64,000 nucleotides of DNA, taken from positions 186,001-250,000 of the forward strand of contig JAFRJX010000003.1 in assembly GCA_017432025.1 (NCBI GenBank), given 5' to 3'. Position numbers and translations under genes: made by a program. Under the pieces are notes generated by a model. That model made no database searches. It was given only the letters and a program-made list of their open reading frames with translations, and was not told where the DNA came from. The first letter of the stretch is position 1, and each line of letters starts with the position of its first letter. Below, one piece after another: positions 35,920 to 43,775 of the stretch. This stretch comes from Candidatus Saccharimonadota bacterium. Its GTDB lineage: Bacteria; Patescibacteriota; Saccharimonadia; Saccharimonadales; Saccharimonadaceae.

Positions 35920-37478
35920 TGAAATCCAGAATCGATTATAAATGGATTGCCATCGGCGCTATGGCGGTCGCGGCCTTAATCTCGGCCATCGTTATTAATA
36001 TTGGACATGACAATGGCAATAAAATCGAGCGTTCTATTAATACCGACAATGGTGATTTAAAGATTAATTGGGACAAATATCAAACTACCGATGTTGTTCT
36101 TAGCGAAAGCTATACGATTAATAAATCCGGTGTTTATCATTTATCTGGCGAACTTAAAAACGGTCTCGTCAGTATTAATGTAAAAGACGGCGTTGTAAAA
36201 CTAATTCTCGACAACGTCACAATCAAAAACTCGTATGGCCCGGCCATTGCCTGCTATGAAGCGGATGATTTAGTAATTGAATTAATTGGCAAGAATACTC
36301 TAAAAGATGGCGAAACCTACGCAGGAAATCTCGACGAAGATGTTAAAGGCGTAGTCTATTCTAAAGCCGATCTCGCCTTTATCGGCGACGGCTCACTCGC
36401 TATCACTGCCAACTATCAAGACGGCATTGTTTCAAAAGACGATTTAAAGTTTAATGGTGGCGAGTATACCATTATAGCTAAAGATGATGGTATTCGTGGT
36501 AAAGACTCAATTTATGTTGTGGACGGTGTTTTCACAATCGAAGCCGGTGGTGACGGCATGAAATCAACTAACGAAATCACCGCCGGCAAAGGTTTTGTAT
36601 TAATCGAACAAGGCGCCTTTAACATTACAGCCAGCGCTAAGGGCATCAAAGCAGTTAATAGTATTCTAATTCACGATGGGAACTTCATCATCTCGTCCAA
36701 AGACGACGGTGTCCATTCGAATAATTACATTGGAATTATGGGTGCCAACATCGAAATTTCGTCCGGTGACGACGGTATCCATGCCGACAAAGAACTAATC
36801 GTTGATGCCGGCAAAATTAGTGTTTTAAAGAGCTATGAAGGCCTAGAAGCGAAGGCAATTACCGTCAATGGTGGCGAGATTTCGGTCGTCGCGTCAGATG
36901 ATGGCATGAATGCCGGCGGCGGTAACGATGCCTCGGCTAACAATCGTCCGGGCGCAAATCCGTTTGATGCCGATACGAGCTGTGCGCTCACTATTAATGG
37001 CGGTAAAATCTATGTTAATGCGGCCGGCGATGGTTTAGATAGTAATGGCTATCTTACTTTCAACGGTGGCGAAGTTGTAGTTGACGGTCCAACCAACAAT
37101 GGCAATGGCGCTCTGGATTCTGGTTCCGGAATTTCCTTTAATGGCGGCTCCGTTATTGCAATCGGCGCCAGCGGTATGGCCGAATCGCTCGGCACTACAT
37201 CCTCAATCAATAATGTCAGTATCTATCTCTCATCATCCCAAAAAGCCGGCACCAAGATCGAAATCAAAAATTCAGCTGGTGAAACCGTCTTAAGCCATAC
37301 TTCGCTCAAGACCTTTAATCATATTTCCGCCGGTACCGAAAAATTTGAAGAAGGTAAAACTTATACTTTGTATCTAAACGGCGCCAAAACCGAATCATTT
37401 ACGATTAATGGTATTGTGACGACAGTTGGTTCTAATTCTGGGAACCAGATGCCGAATCAGCCGATGCAGCGGCGGTAA
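35919..37478 (+). CDS. Exported beta-helix protein, Cthe_2159 type
   Basis: A 519-aa protein of the carbohydrate-binding Cthe_2159 family (PF14262). One N-terminal signal anchor (residues 8-27) is followed by a parallel beta-helix whose coils carry repeated DDGI-like turns (KDDGIRGKD, GGDGMKST, KDDGVHSNN, GDDGIHADK, SDDGMNAGG, AGDGLDSNG), which look like calcium-binding loops. The founding member binds cellulose-like and pectin-like polymers. It is the third gene of the VTC-DUF4956 operon. The 3' end overlaps the convergent beta-lactamase-fold gene by 47 nt. Confidence 0.87.
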   Translation: MKSRIDYKWIAIGAMAVAALISAIVINIGHDNGNKIERSINTDNGDLKINWDKYQTTDVVLSESYTINKSGVYHLSGELKNGLVSINVKDGVVKLILDNVTIKNSYGPAIACYEADDLVIELIGKNTLKDGETYAGNLDEDVKGVVYSKADLAFIGDGSLAITANYQDGIVSKDDLKFNGGEYTIIAKDDGIRGKDSIYVVDGVFTIEAGGDGMKSTNEITAGKGFVLIEQGAFNITASAKGIKAVNSILIHDGNFIISSKDDGVHSNNYIGIMGANIEISSGDDGIHADKELIVDAGKISVLKSYEGLEAKAITVNGGEISVVASDDGMNAGGGNDASANNRPGANPFDADTSCALTINGGKIYVNAAGDGLDSNGYLTFNGGEVVVDGPTNNGNGALDSGSGISFNGGSVIAIGASGMAESLGTTSSINNVSIYLSSSQKAGTKIEIKNSAGETVLSHTSLKTFNHISAGTEKFEEGKTYTLYLNGAKTESFTINGIVTTVGSNSGNQMPNQPMQRR

Positions 37479-38406
37479 TACCGGCGTGGTAGGCGGCCTC
37501 AAATTCTGAGCCGAAACGGGCAATTTGTTGGTATGGTACGTAGCTAGACATCACTACTACAACAAAGTGGCGATTCTCGGCCGGAAATTCCACAATGGCA
37601 GCATCGTCGTAAATCGTCCAAGCTCCTGCATCTGGGCTGTAATTCCACCCTACTTTGTTATAAACTTTAGCAGCTGCTGAAAAGCCAGAAGGTAACCCTT
37701 GACGCCAATTATAGGTCGTCACTGGTTGATTTAAGAACGAATCCTTCATTACGGCAATCAATGATTCATCGGTAATCTCGGTATGGTTATAGAACATCAT
37801 CATCATGTCTTTTATCTCGCGAGTGGTCGCCGATAAACTCGAAACTGTCACGCTCATCATGCCAAATTCATAGTTTACGACATCATTCAAATGACTCTGC
37901 CCAATCTTAGACCAAAGTGGCTCGGCACAACCAGAATCGGATGAACGAATTGCAGCGTCTAGGCATTCGAGAATCGTATTTCCCCGCCCATTCGCAACCG
38001 CATTGCGATCCCATTCGCCCTTTTGGACCAAACGATAGCCGTGATAGACCACATAGAGTTTATAAAGCGAAGCAGTGGCAAATTTTGTATCAACATTGTA
38101 TTCGCCGACAATTTTATTCAAATCAATATCGTAAACCATCACGCCTTTTTTGCCACCCACCGAATTCACCCAAGCATCGATAGTCGGCTGGAAATTTATT
38201 TCCGGAATGACCGGCTCCGGTTCTGGTTCTGGCTCTGGCTCCGGTTCTGGTTCCTGGTTTTGTGACTGCTCCGGTTCTTTCTTTGGTAGATAATTTACAC
38301 AAACATGGATCACCAAGGCTGTAAACGATGCCACAATGGCAAATAATAGGAAAATCTTGATGAATCCTTTTATGGATGCACGCTTGCTAGTCTGTTTAGA
38401 AACCAT
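37432..38406 (-). CDS. Class A beta-lactamase-fold serine hydrolase
   Basis: A 324-aa envelope protein with an N-terminal membrane helix (about 14-34), an (EP)n spacer near residues 47-65, and a class A beta-lactamase fold. The S-x-x-K motif (ASLYK, about 113-116), an SDS in place of SDN near 154, and an NKVGW in place of KTG near 250 are visible. The last change argues against real beta-lactamase activity; a peptidoglycan-linked or regulatory role is more likely. The start has AAGGAG and lies within the 3' end of the capA-like gene. Confidence 0.75.
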   Translation of the reverse strand: MVSKQTSKRASIKGFIKIFLLFAIVASFTALVIHVCVNYLPKKEPEQSQNQEPEPEPEPEPEPEPVIPEINFQPTIDAWVNSVGGKKGVMVYDIDLNKIVGEYNVDTKFATASLYKLYVVYHGYRLVQKGEWDRNAVANGRGNTILECLDAAIRSSDSGCAEPLWSKIGQSHLNDVVNYEFGMMSVTVSSLSATTREIKDMMMMFYNHTEITDESLIAVMKDSFLNQPVTTYNWRQGLPSGFSAAAKVYNKVGWNYSPDAGAWTIYDDAAIVEFPAENRHFVVVVMSSYVPYQQIARFGSEFEAAYHAGITAAASADSASGSQN

Positions 38407-39854
38407 ACTGATGTCTCCTTATCTAGTAGTCTGGTTTGCATTTCGTTACCGTAAACGGTTGGTACCATTTTCGTTTGGAGCAGTTTCCCATTGTAGAAAT
38501 AGTGCGCGAGGACGAGGCTTCTCGTCGTGCCAGGCCACCAGACTTGATCAAAGAAGAGATTACCGAGACCATAATAAATCACACCATTGCCATAAACCTC
38601 GAAGGTTTGTGGTTGATGCGCAGAAGTACCAACTACTACATCGGCGCCAAGATCGATAATATGTCTAAATAGTCCGACCTGATCACCGGCTGATGAATTT
38701 GCGCGGTCGCAAGTTGGATCTTCATAAGTCGAAGCGTAGGCATTACATTCATAGTATTGAATATCGACAATCACTAAATCACCGGCGTTTTTAGCAGCCT
38801 GGATTTGCTGTGAAATCACTTCCTCATAGTATTGATTGGCTCCTGGTCTTGTGCCATAAGTCGCACCACCGGTCGATTGGTTAAAGGCGAGGAAGGTAAT
38901 ATTGGTTCCCTTTTCCGAGATGCGAAGCGGCACATAAGCCTCTTCGGCATTTCTACCACCACCCACGATCTTCATACCGTTGTTTAAGTAGGTCTCAACT
39001 GTATCAATGGCCGCCTGTGCACCACAGTCGACATTATGATTACCAGTTAATTCCACAATATCTAGGCCAATCGCTAGGAGTGTATTAATAAACCTTTTAT
39101 CAGAGCAAATATTCCTTGAGTTTGCATAATCCGTAAATGAAGATTCGTTTGAAGTATGGGTTAAATCAAAACTAGATAAATAATCCTTAATGTTCGCAGC
39201 GAAATAAGTCGCGTCACCGCCAACGTTCTTCAGTTTCGTGTCCATGCCACGAGAAAGTGCCGTCACGCCAGTTTGCGCAAATGTGAGAACGGTATCCTTC
39301 GTCGGGAATGACTTTGTATAAGCTTCGGCGACGAGTGGTTTAATCTCCTCGTCATACCTCTCGGATTTAAAAGTGATAATACGATAAACTCCGCCTTCGC
39401 TAAAGGAATCGAGATAATATTTATTATTAATCTTAAGTAAGTTTTTCTTACTGGTAAGCTCGTCCAAATCAATCAACGTTACATTTGGATTAGCAATCAG
39501 CGCATCGGCGGTCTCTGCATCCACATTGTCTACATTAAACTCATAAAAATCGACTACTGGCACTCTAACGCTTACCAAGAATTCACCCTCTTCAAGTTCT
39601 GGGATAGTTAACTCGTTCCGAGCCGAAATCGTGACGTCTTTATCAAGATCGAGCTCTTCTGTGAAATACTTCGCCAACTCTTCCTTCTCGACTTCGGTCA
39701 AGGATTCATCGTAGTAAACGACGCCCGGGATTCTAAAGATACCAGTCTTCGTGATGAATTGGACGCCAAAGAAAACCCCGGCCCCCACAATCAGAAAACA
39801 AATCATCCCGATAAAAAACCGTTTTAAAAATGAGTGTTTTTTCTTCCCAGCCAT
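38370..39854 (-). CDS. CapA-like metallophosphoesterase-fold envelope protein
   Basis: A 494-aa protein with one N-terminal membrane helix (about 9-30), an extra domain (30-165), and a CapA/PgsA-type domain (PF09587) related to poly-gamma-glutamate synthesis proteins. Visible motifs are ELTGNHNVDCG, KIVGGGRNAEEA, the VVGTSAHQPQTFEVY stretch and YGLGNLFFDQ. The outer part is probably on the cell surface. No capB/capC is in the window, so synthesis of poly-gamma-glutamate is not supported. It overlaps the next gene by 37 nt. Confidence 0.82.
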   Translation of the reverse strand: MAGKKKHSFLKRFFIGMICFLIVGAGVFFGVQFITKTGIFRIPGVVYYDESLTEVEKEELAKYFTEELDLDKDVTISARNELTIPELEEGEFLVSVRVPVVDFYEFNVDNVDAETADALIANPNVTLIDLDELTSKKNLLKINNKYYLDSFSEGGVYRIITFKSERYDEEIKPLVAEAYTKSFPTKDTVLTFAQTGVTALSRGMDTKLKNVGGDATYFAANIKDYLSSFDLTHTSNESSFTDYANSRNICSDKRFINTLLAIGLDIVELTGNHNVDCGAQAAIDTVETYLNNGMKIVGGGRNAEEAYVPLRISEKGTNITFLAFNQSTGGATYGTRPGANQYYEEVISQQIQAAKNAGDLVIVDIQYYECNAYASTYEDPTCDRANSSAGDQVGLFRHIIDLGADVVVGTSAHQPQTFEVYGNGVIYYGLGNLFFDQVWWPGTTRSLVLAHYFYNGKLLQTKMVPTVYGNEMQTRLLDKETSVWFLNRLASVHP

Positions 39855-39860
39855 ATTTTT

Positions 39861-39880
39861 ATTATAACATATGCTATAAT
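39861..39880. promoter_or_regulatory. Palindromic divergent promoter pair
   Basis: A 20-bp near-palindrome holds two outward extended -10 boxes: TGT-TATAAT on minus (39861-39866, 6 nt before the CapA-like gene) and TGC-TATAAT on plus (39875-39880, 6 nt before the GH97 gene). Only 32 bp separate the two start codons. The -35 region of each promoter falls on the start of the opposite gene, so the two can hardly fire at the same time. Confidence 0.7.
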
Positions 39881-39886
39881 TATTGT

Positions 39887-41848
39887 ATGTTTAAGTGGGC
39901 AAAATGGCTTAACGGCAAAGATACCGAAAAAGAAATCGTATCGCCAAATGGTCGCAATAAATGCACGGTCGCACTTAAGAATAAACAGATTTTCTATAAA
40001 GTAGATCGCGACAATAAACCAATCGTCGGACTCTCCCGGCTTGGCTTTGATATTTGTGGCGAAAAAATGCTTGGCAATAATTTACGTGTCATCCGTATCG
40101 TCACGAAAAACATCGATGAGACTATCGAAATGCTTTGGGGCGAAGACCGCTTAATCAAAAATAAGTGTTCTGAAGTTACTTTCTATTGTGCCGAGGACCA
40201 AGAACCAAAACGCATTTTCACACTAAGGTTTCGCGTCTACGACAATGCTGTAGCTTTCCGCTATGAGATCCCGCCACAACCGAAATTTCAACAAATCACG
40301 ATTGCCGACGAGCTTACTGAGTTTAATATTGATCTTAATACTACTGTCTGGAAAATTCCGGCCTACCAACCTGACCGCTATGAGTACAATTACGAAAAAG
40401 CCGCCGTCTATGATTTGAATCACTCTGTTCATACGCCACTTACGATGAGAACGCCGAACGGTTGTTACCTTTCGCTTCATGAAGCCGCGCTTTACAACTA
40501 TGGCTCCGCTACGATTAAACTCAGCGCCGAGAATAAACTTAAAACCGACATTACACCATTATCGGATGGCACCAAAGCTCACGTTTCCCTACCGTTTGAG
40601 ACGCCATGGCGTTTAATTATGATTGCCGACTCGGCAATTGAACTCACGACCAACCGTGTGATGTATTGTTTAAACGATCCGCCACGGGGTGATTTCTCCT
40701 GGGTCAGGACTTTGAAATTTATTGGGATTTGGTGGGCCATGTATGTCGGCGAATGGACTTGGGCTCCAGGTGAGCGCCATGGTGCTACTACCCAACACGC
40801 CAAAGAATACATCGATGCCGCCGTGAGGCTTGGTATCCCAGGTGTCCTAATTGAAGGGTGGAACGATGGTTGGGAAGGCGATTGGCTTGAAAATGGTATT
40901 AATAATAGTTTCACGAAATCTACTCCCGATTTTAACCTTCCGGAAGTTGCCCGCTATGCCCGTGCTAAGTCGGTCGAGATTGTTGGCCACCACGAAACGG
41001 TCGGCTTCGTTGATAATTACGAAAAACAACTCGAGGAAGCCTATAATTTCTATGCCGCAAATGGCGTGCATTTCATCAAGACGGGCTACGCTGGTAGCCA
41101 AATCCTAATTCATGGTCGACGTGAATATCATCACTCCCAGGCCGGGGTTAATCATTATCAAAAAACAGTAGAGCTGGCGGCCAAAAAACATATTTGTCTT
41201 GATATTCACGAACCAATTAAAGGCACTGGCATTGAAAGAACCTGGCCAAATCTCTTATCGCGCGAAGGAGCCCGTGGTCAGGAATACGAAGGTGGCGCAC
41301 TTTCGCCATCACATGCTTGTTATTTGCCTTACACGAGATTACTTTCTGGTGGCATGGACTACACCAATGGCATCTTCGATTTAGCTAACAGCGTTAAACG
41401 TATGTCTACTACACTTACGCGCCAAATTGCCTACTTTATCACGATTTATTCTGGTATGGCGATGGCAGCCGATCGTCCGTATATTTATGAAGAAAGATTT
41501 AAAGATATGCTGAAATTCTTGCGCGACGTGCCGACTAACTTTGAACGTACCGTTCCGCTTGCTGGCGAGGTCGGCGAATACTATGTGGTCGCTAGAAAGG
41601 CCCGTAACGGCGATTGGTTTATTGGAGGCGTGACTGACGAAACTGGTCGCAAGGTTAATATAGGTCTCAATTTTCTTGACGAAGGCGTCTATCAAGCCGA
41701 AATCTACGCCGATTCGAATGATGCCCACTACCGCGATAATCAATTTGGTCATACTATCACTACGAAAAACGTCAGTAAAAAAGAAGCCATCGAATTGTAT
41801 ATGGCACCAGGCGGTGGCTTTGCTATACGGCTTTCGCGGTCAAAATAA
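39887..41848 (+). CDS. GH97 alpha-glucosidase, inverting SusB type
   Basis: A 653-aa GH97 glycoside hydrolase. The order of motifs is that of SusB: GIWWAMYVGEWTWA, HGATTQHAKEYIDAA, GVLIEGWNDGW, HHET (Glu370), FIKTGYAGSQ, IHEPIKGTG (Glu442) and REGARGQEYE (Glu466). The three glutamates fit the inverting alpha-glucosidases; the retaining members have an aspartate nucleophile in the segment that here reads IKTGYAG. No signal peptide is seen, so it may act on internal glucans. The start at 39887 is set by the -10 box 6 nt upstream. Confidence 0.9.
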   Translation: MFKWAKWLNGKDTEKEIVSPNGRNKCTVALKNKQIFYKVDRDNKPIVGLSRLGFDICGEKMLGNNLRVIRIVTKNIDETIEMLWGEDRLIKNKCSEVTFYCAEDQEPKRIFTLRFRVYDNAVAFRYEIPPQPKFQQITIADELTEFNIDLNTTVWKIPAYQPDRYEYNYEKAAVYDLNHSVHTPLTMRTPNGCYLSLHEAALYNYGSATIKLSAENKLKTDITPLSDGTKAHVSLPFETPWRLIMIADSAIELTTNRVMYCLNDPPRGDFSWVRTLKFIGIWWAMYVGEWTWAPGERHGATTQHAKEYIDAAVRLGIPGVLIEGWNDGWEGDWLENGINNSFTKSTPDFNLPEVARYARAKSVEIVGHHETVGFVDNYEKQLEEAYNFYAANGVHFIKTGYAGSQILIHGRREYHHSQAGVNHYQKTVELAAKKHICLDIHEPIKGTGIERTWPNLLSREGARGQEYEGGALSPSHACYLPYTRLLSGGMDYTNGIFDLANSVKRMSTTLTRQIAYFITIYSGMAMAADRPYIYEERFKDMLKFLRDVPTNFERTVPLAGEVGEYYVVARKARNGDWFIGGVTDETGRKVNIGLNFLDEGVYQAEIYADSNDAHYRDNQFGHTITTKNVSKKEAIELYMAPGGGFAIRLSRSK

Positions 41849-42314
41849 GTCGATGCGTAGCATCGTGATTATCTAAATCTTCACCGGCACAAGTCATAAT
41901 GATAAGCGTGTCGGTTTCTTCGGCTTCTAGGAGCTTATTCATATTAATATCGCTTTTTAGTAAAGTGACGCTGTCGACGATTTGATAGCCGTGACCGCTA
42001 TACCAAATCGCATCACCAACTTCCGTCTCATCTAAATCTTGAAAAACAGTTGAAGAGTGTCCAATTAAAAGTGTCTTGTTCTCGGCTTCTGAATAACTAC
42101 CCACAATCGTGTCCGGAGTGTGAAGTTTGCGACCGTCTAGTTCAAGCGTCGTAACGTCAGACATTAAATTGATAGACGGAATACTGATTCTGGCTGAAAC
42201 GTTATAGTCTGTTGCTCCGGCCGGCATAAATCCGATGAATAAATAGCTGAAAAAGGTCACAAAATAAGCACATAAGACGCATTTTTTCACATCAAACGAA
42301 TGCCTAATCTCCAC
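41823..42314 (-). CDS. Sortase (class D/E-like)
   Basis: A 163-aa sortase transpeptidase with an N-terminal signal anchor (about residues 10-33) and the beta-barrel with all three catalytic residues: His86 (IGHSS), Cys142 (IIMTC) and Arg155 (THRLILTA). The start is GTG with AAGGAGG just upstream. No protein in this window has a C-terminal sorting signal, so its substrates lie elsewhere or are not recognised. The 3' end overlaps GH97 by 26 nt. Confidence 0.9.
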   Translation of the reverse strand: MEIRHSFDVKKCVLCAYFVTFFSYLFIGFMPAGATDYNVSARISIPSINLMSDVTTLELDGRKLHTPDTIVGSYSEAENKTLLIGHSSTVFQDLDETEVGDAIWYSGHGYQIVDSVTLLKSDINMNKLLEAEETDTLIIMTCAGEDLDNHDATHRLILTAKAV

Positions 42315-42331
42315 AGACCTCCTTTTAATTC

Positions 42332-42365
42332 ATTATAGCATAAGTATTTAAAAGCATGCTATAAT
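42332..42365. promoter_or_regulatory. Divergent extended -10 promoters
   Basis: TGC-TATAAT on the minus strand (42332-42337) serves the sortase gene with a leader and Shine-Dalgarno. TGC-TATAAT on the plus strand (42360-42365) ends 7 nt before the ATG at 42373 and predicts a leaderless mRNA. One gap therefore has both start modes. Confidence 0.55.
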
Positions 42366-42372
42366 TTTGTTA

Positions 42373-42720
42373 ATGGAACGTATATCCGAAACCATCAATA
42401 AAATCTACTTAAAATACCTGCCTATCGTCAAACGAGTTGGCGTGACTCTCGATGTTGATTTTCCGGATACTACTCTCACAATTCGCGAAAAAGAACGCGT
42501 CGAACGCGATCTTGATAAAACTATGGAATCAGCCGTCAAGCGCGCAAAAAACAACGGTCGCATCATTATTCAAGTCAGAAAAGGCGAAATTATCATTAAA
42601 GACAACGGCACGATTCTTTCTAAAACGACTTGCGATTTATTATCAACCGAACACGTCAAAGTCGAATCTCGTCTCGGATTCGGTACTACCGTTACAATTC
42701 AAGCTAAACACCAGGACTAA
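42373..42720 (+). CDS. Small GHKL-ATPase-like protein, possible
   Basis: A 115-aa protein. Its C-terminal half resembles the ATP-binding part of histidine kinases: a helix ESAVKRAKNNGRIIIQV, then IIIKDNGTIL (like the D-x-G motif) and SRLGFGTTVTI (like the final GT strand). The N-terminal histidine helix domain of a kinase and a clear asparagine in the N box are missing. It could be a free-standing ATP-binding module or a decayed kinase. I am unsure of the assignment. The start is chosen from the -10 box 7 nt upstream; a TTG two codons earlier is less likely. Confidence 0.5.
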   Translation: MERISETINKIYLKYLPIVKRVGVTLDVDFPDTTLTIREKERVERDLDKTMESAVKRAKNNGRIIIQVRKGEIIIKDNGTILSKTTCDLLSTEHVKVESRLGFGTTVTIQAKHQD

Positions 42721-43252
42721 ATAATTTCAATTTCTTTTCGTGGGATTTGTAGTTTTTGTCGTGCGAGCCAACTTCGGCCCAAAAGGCCTTAGAATGGTCC
42801 ATGTGGTTTAAATGCGCAAGTTCATGCAGTATTACGTAATCACGGAGTGGCTCCGGCACTTTCATGAGACCAATGTTAAGAGAAATTACGCGGTTAGACG
42901 AGCAACTGCCCCATCTTGTGTTTGCATGGGTTAGACGGCATTTATCATATTCATAGCCATAGAGTTTCGCGTGGTATTCCAAACGATAAGGAAGGTATTC
43001 TTTAGCTTTCTTCATCAAAACTTTTTTCTGGTAGTCGCGGGCCCGTTGTTCTTTCGGGTCCTTCACGGGTAATTTTTCGCGGATTAACTCGCGATTAGTG
43101 TTTAAGAATCTTTTCGCCAAAAAATCGGAAGTGTATTTTGGTACACTCATTTGCAATCTACCGGAAGTCGAAATCGAAAAACGGACCGATTTAGAAAGCG
43201 GGCTCTTTCTAACTTTTACTTCGCCAAATTCAGGATCATTTATTATGAGCAT
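42704..43252 (-). CDS. YgjP-type zinc metallopeptidase
   Basis: A 182-aa protein of the YgjP/DUF45 family (PF01863). The HELAHLNHMDHSKAFW stretch near residue 139 gives the zinc-binding HExxH with a third histidine downstream, as in WLM and SprT proteases. TRWGSCS and the preceding basic segment are typical. It is cytoplasmic; the substrate is unknown. Its start overlaps the upstream kinase-like gene by 17 nt. The stop is a TAG that overlaps the convergent gene. Confidence 0.88.
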   Translation of the reverse strand: MLIINDPEFGEVKVRKSPLSKSVRFSISTSGRLQMSVPKYTSDFLAKRFLNTNRELIREKLPVKDPKEQRARDYQKKVLMKKAKEYLPYRLEYHAKLYGYEYDKCRLTHANTRWGSCSSNRVISLNIGLMKVPEPLRDYVILHELAHLNHMDHSKAFWAEVGSHDKNYKSHEKKLKLFSPGV

Positions 43253-43733
43253 CAGCTAGGCCAGCAACTGCGTGTTTGGTTTGTGTTTCAAAAGTATGTT
43301 TACCAGAAAGGATAATTGGGCGCTCGAGTTCGGAAGGGGCTTCGAGCTTCTCAATCGCTTCGTCGTAGGCACTTTTCGCCTTAGCGACGGATTTGTAACG
43401 GAATTTCATGCGGTTACGAATTGTAGTGATGTCGGTCTGAATCCAAATAAGATCTACATCGTATCCTGCCACGATGAAGATATTCTTAACCTCTTGGCGT
43501 TGCTTCTCAGTGTCGAGACCGCCTTCAATAATTACAGTTTGACGCGTATGCGTGAGAATTTCGAGAATGGCGAGAATATTCTCTCTCGAAAACTTATTTT
43601 TCTTGGCGATATCATCTAAATCGTAATATGCCAAATTGAATTTGTTTGCGAATTTCATCGCAAAAGTTGTTTTGCCGCTACAGGGTGCACCGAAAACCAG
43701 AAGCGCGCGCGGTTTAGATTTCTTACCTTCCAT
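43236..43733 (-). CDS. P-loop kinase-like protein
   Basis: A 165-aa small P-loop NTPase. Walker A GAPCSGKTT is at residues 15-23 and the pattern of a predicted kinase continues with a conserved DLDDI and the arginine lid TTIRNRMKFR. The substrate is unknown. I use the ATG at 43733, 9 nt after TGC-TACAAT. This is the only gene in the window that ends with TGA; a second in-frame TGA follows one codon later and a TAG eight codons after that. Confidence 0.78.
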   Translation of the reverse strand: MEGKKSKPRALLVFGAPCSGKTTFAMKFANKFNLAYYDLDDIAKKNKFSRENILAILEILTHTRQTVIIEGGLDTEKQRQEVKNIFIVAGYDVDLIWIQTDITTIRNRMKFRYKSVAKAKSAYDEAIEKLEAPSELERPIILSGKHTFETQTKHAVAGLADAHNK

Positions 43734-43775
43734 AATAATTCCATTGTAGCACAAGTTTATCTATTAGTGCAAAAA

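Noticed and set aside
38212-38265. Short tandem repeat in the beta-lactamase-fold gene as a phase-variation switch
   Set aside because: The repeat unit is 6 nt and codes EP pairs, so gain or loss keeps the frame. It is a flexible spacer.
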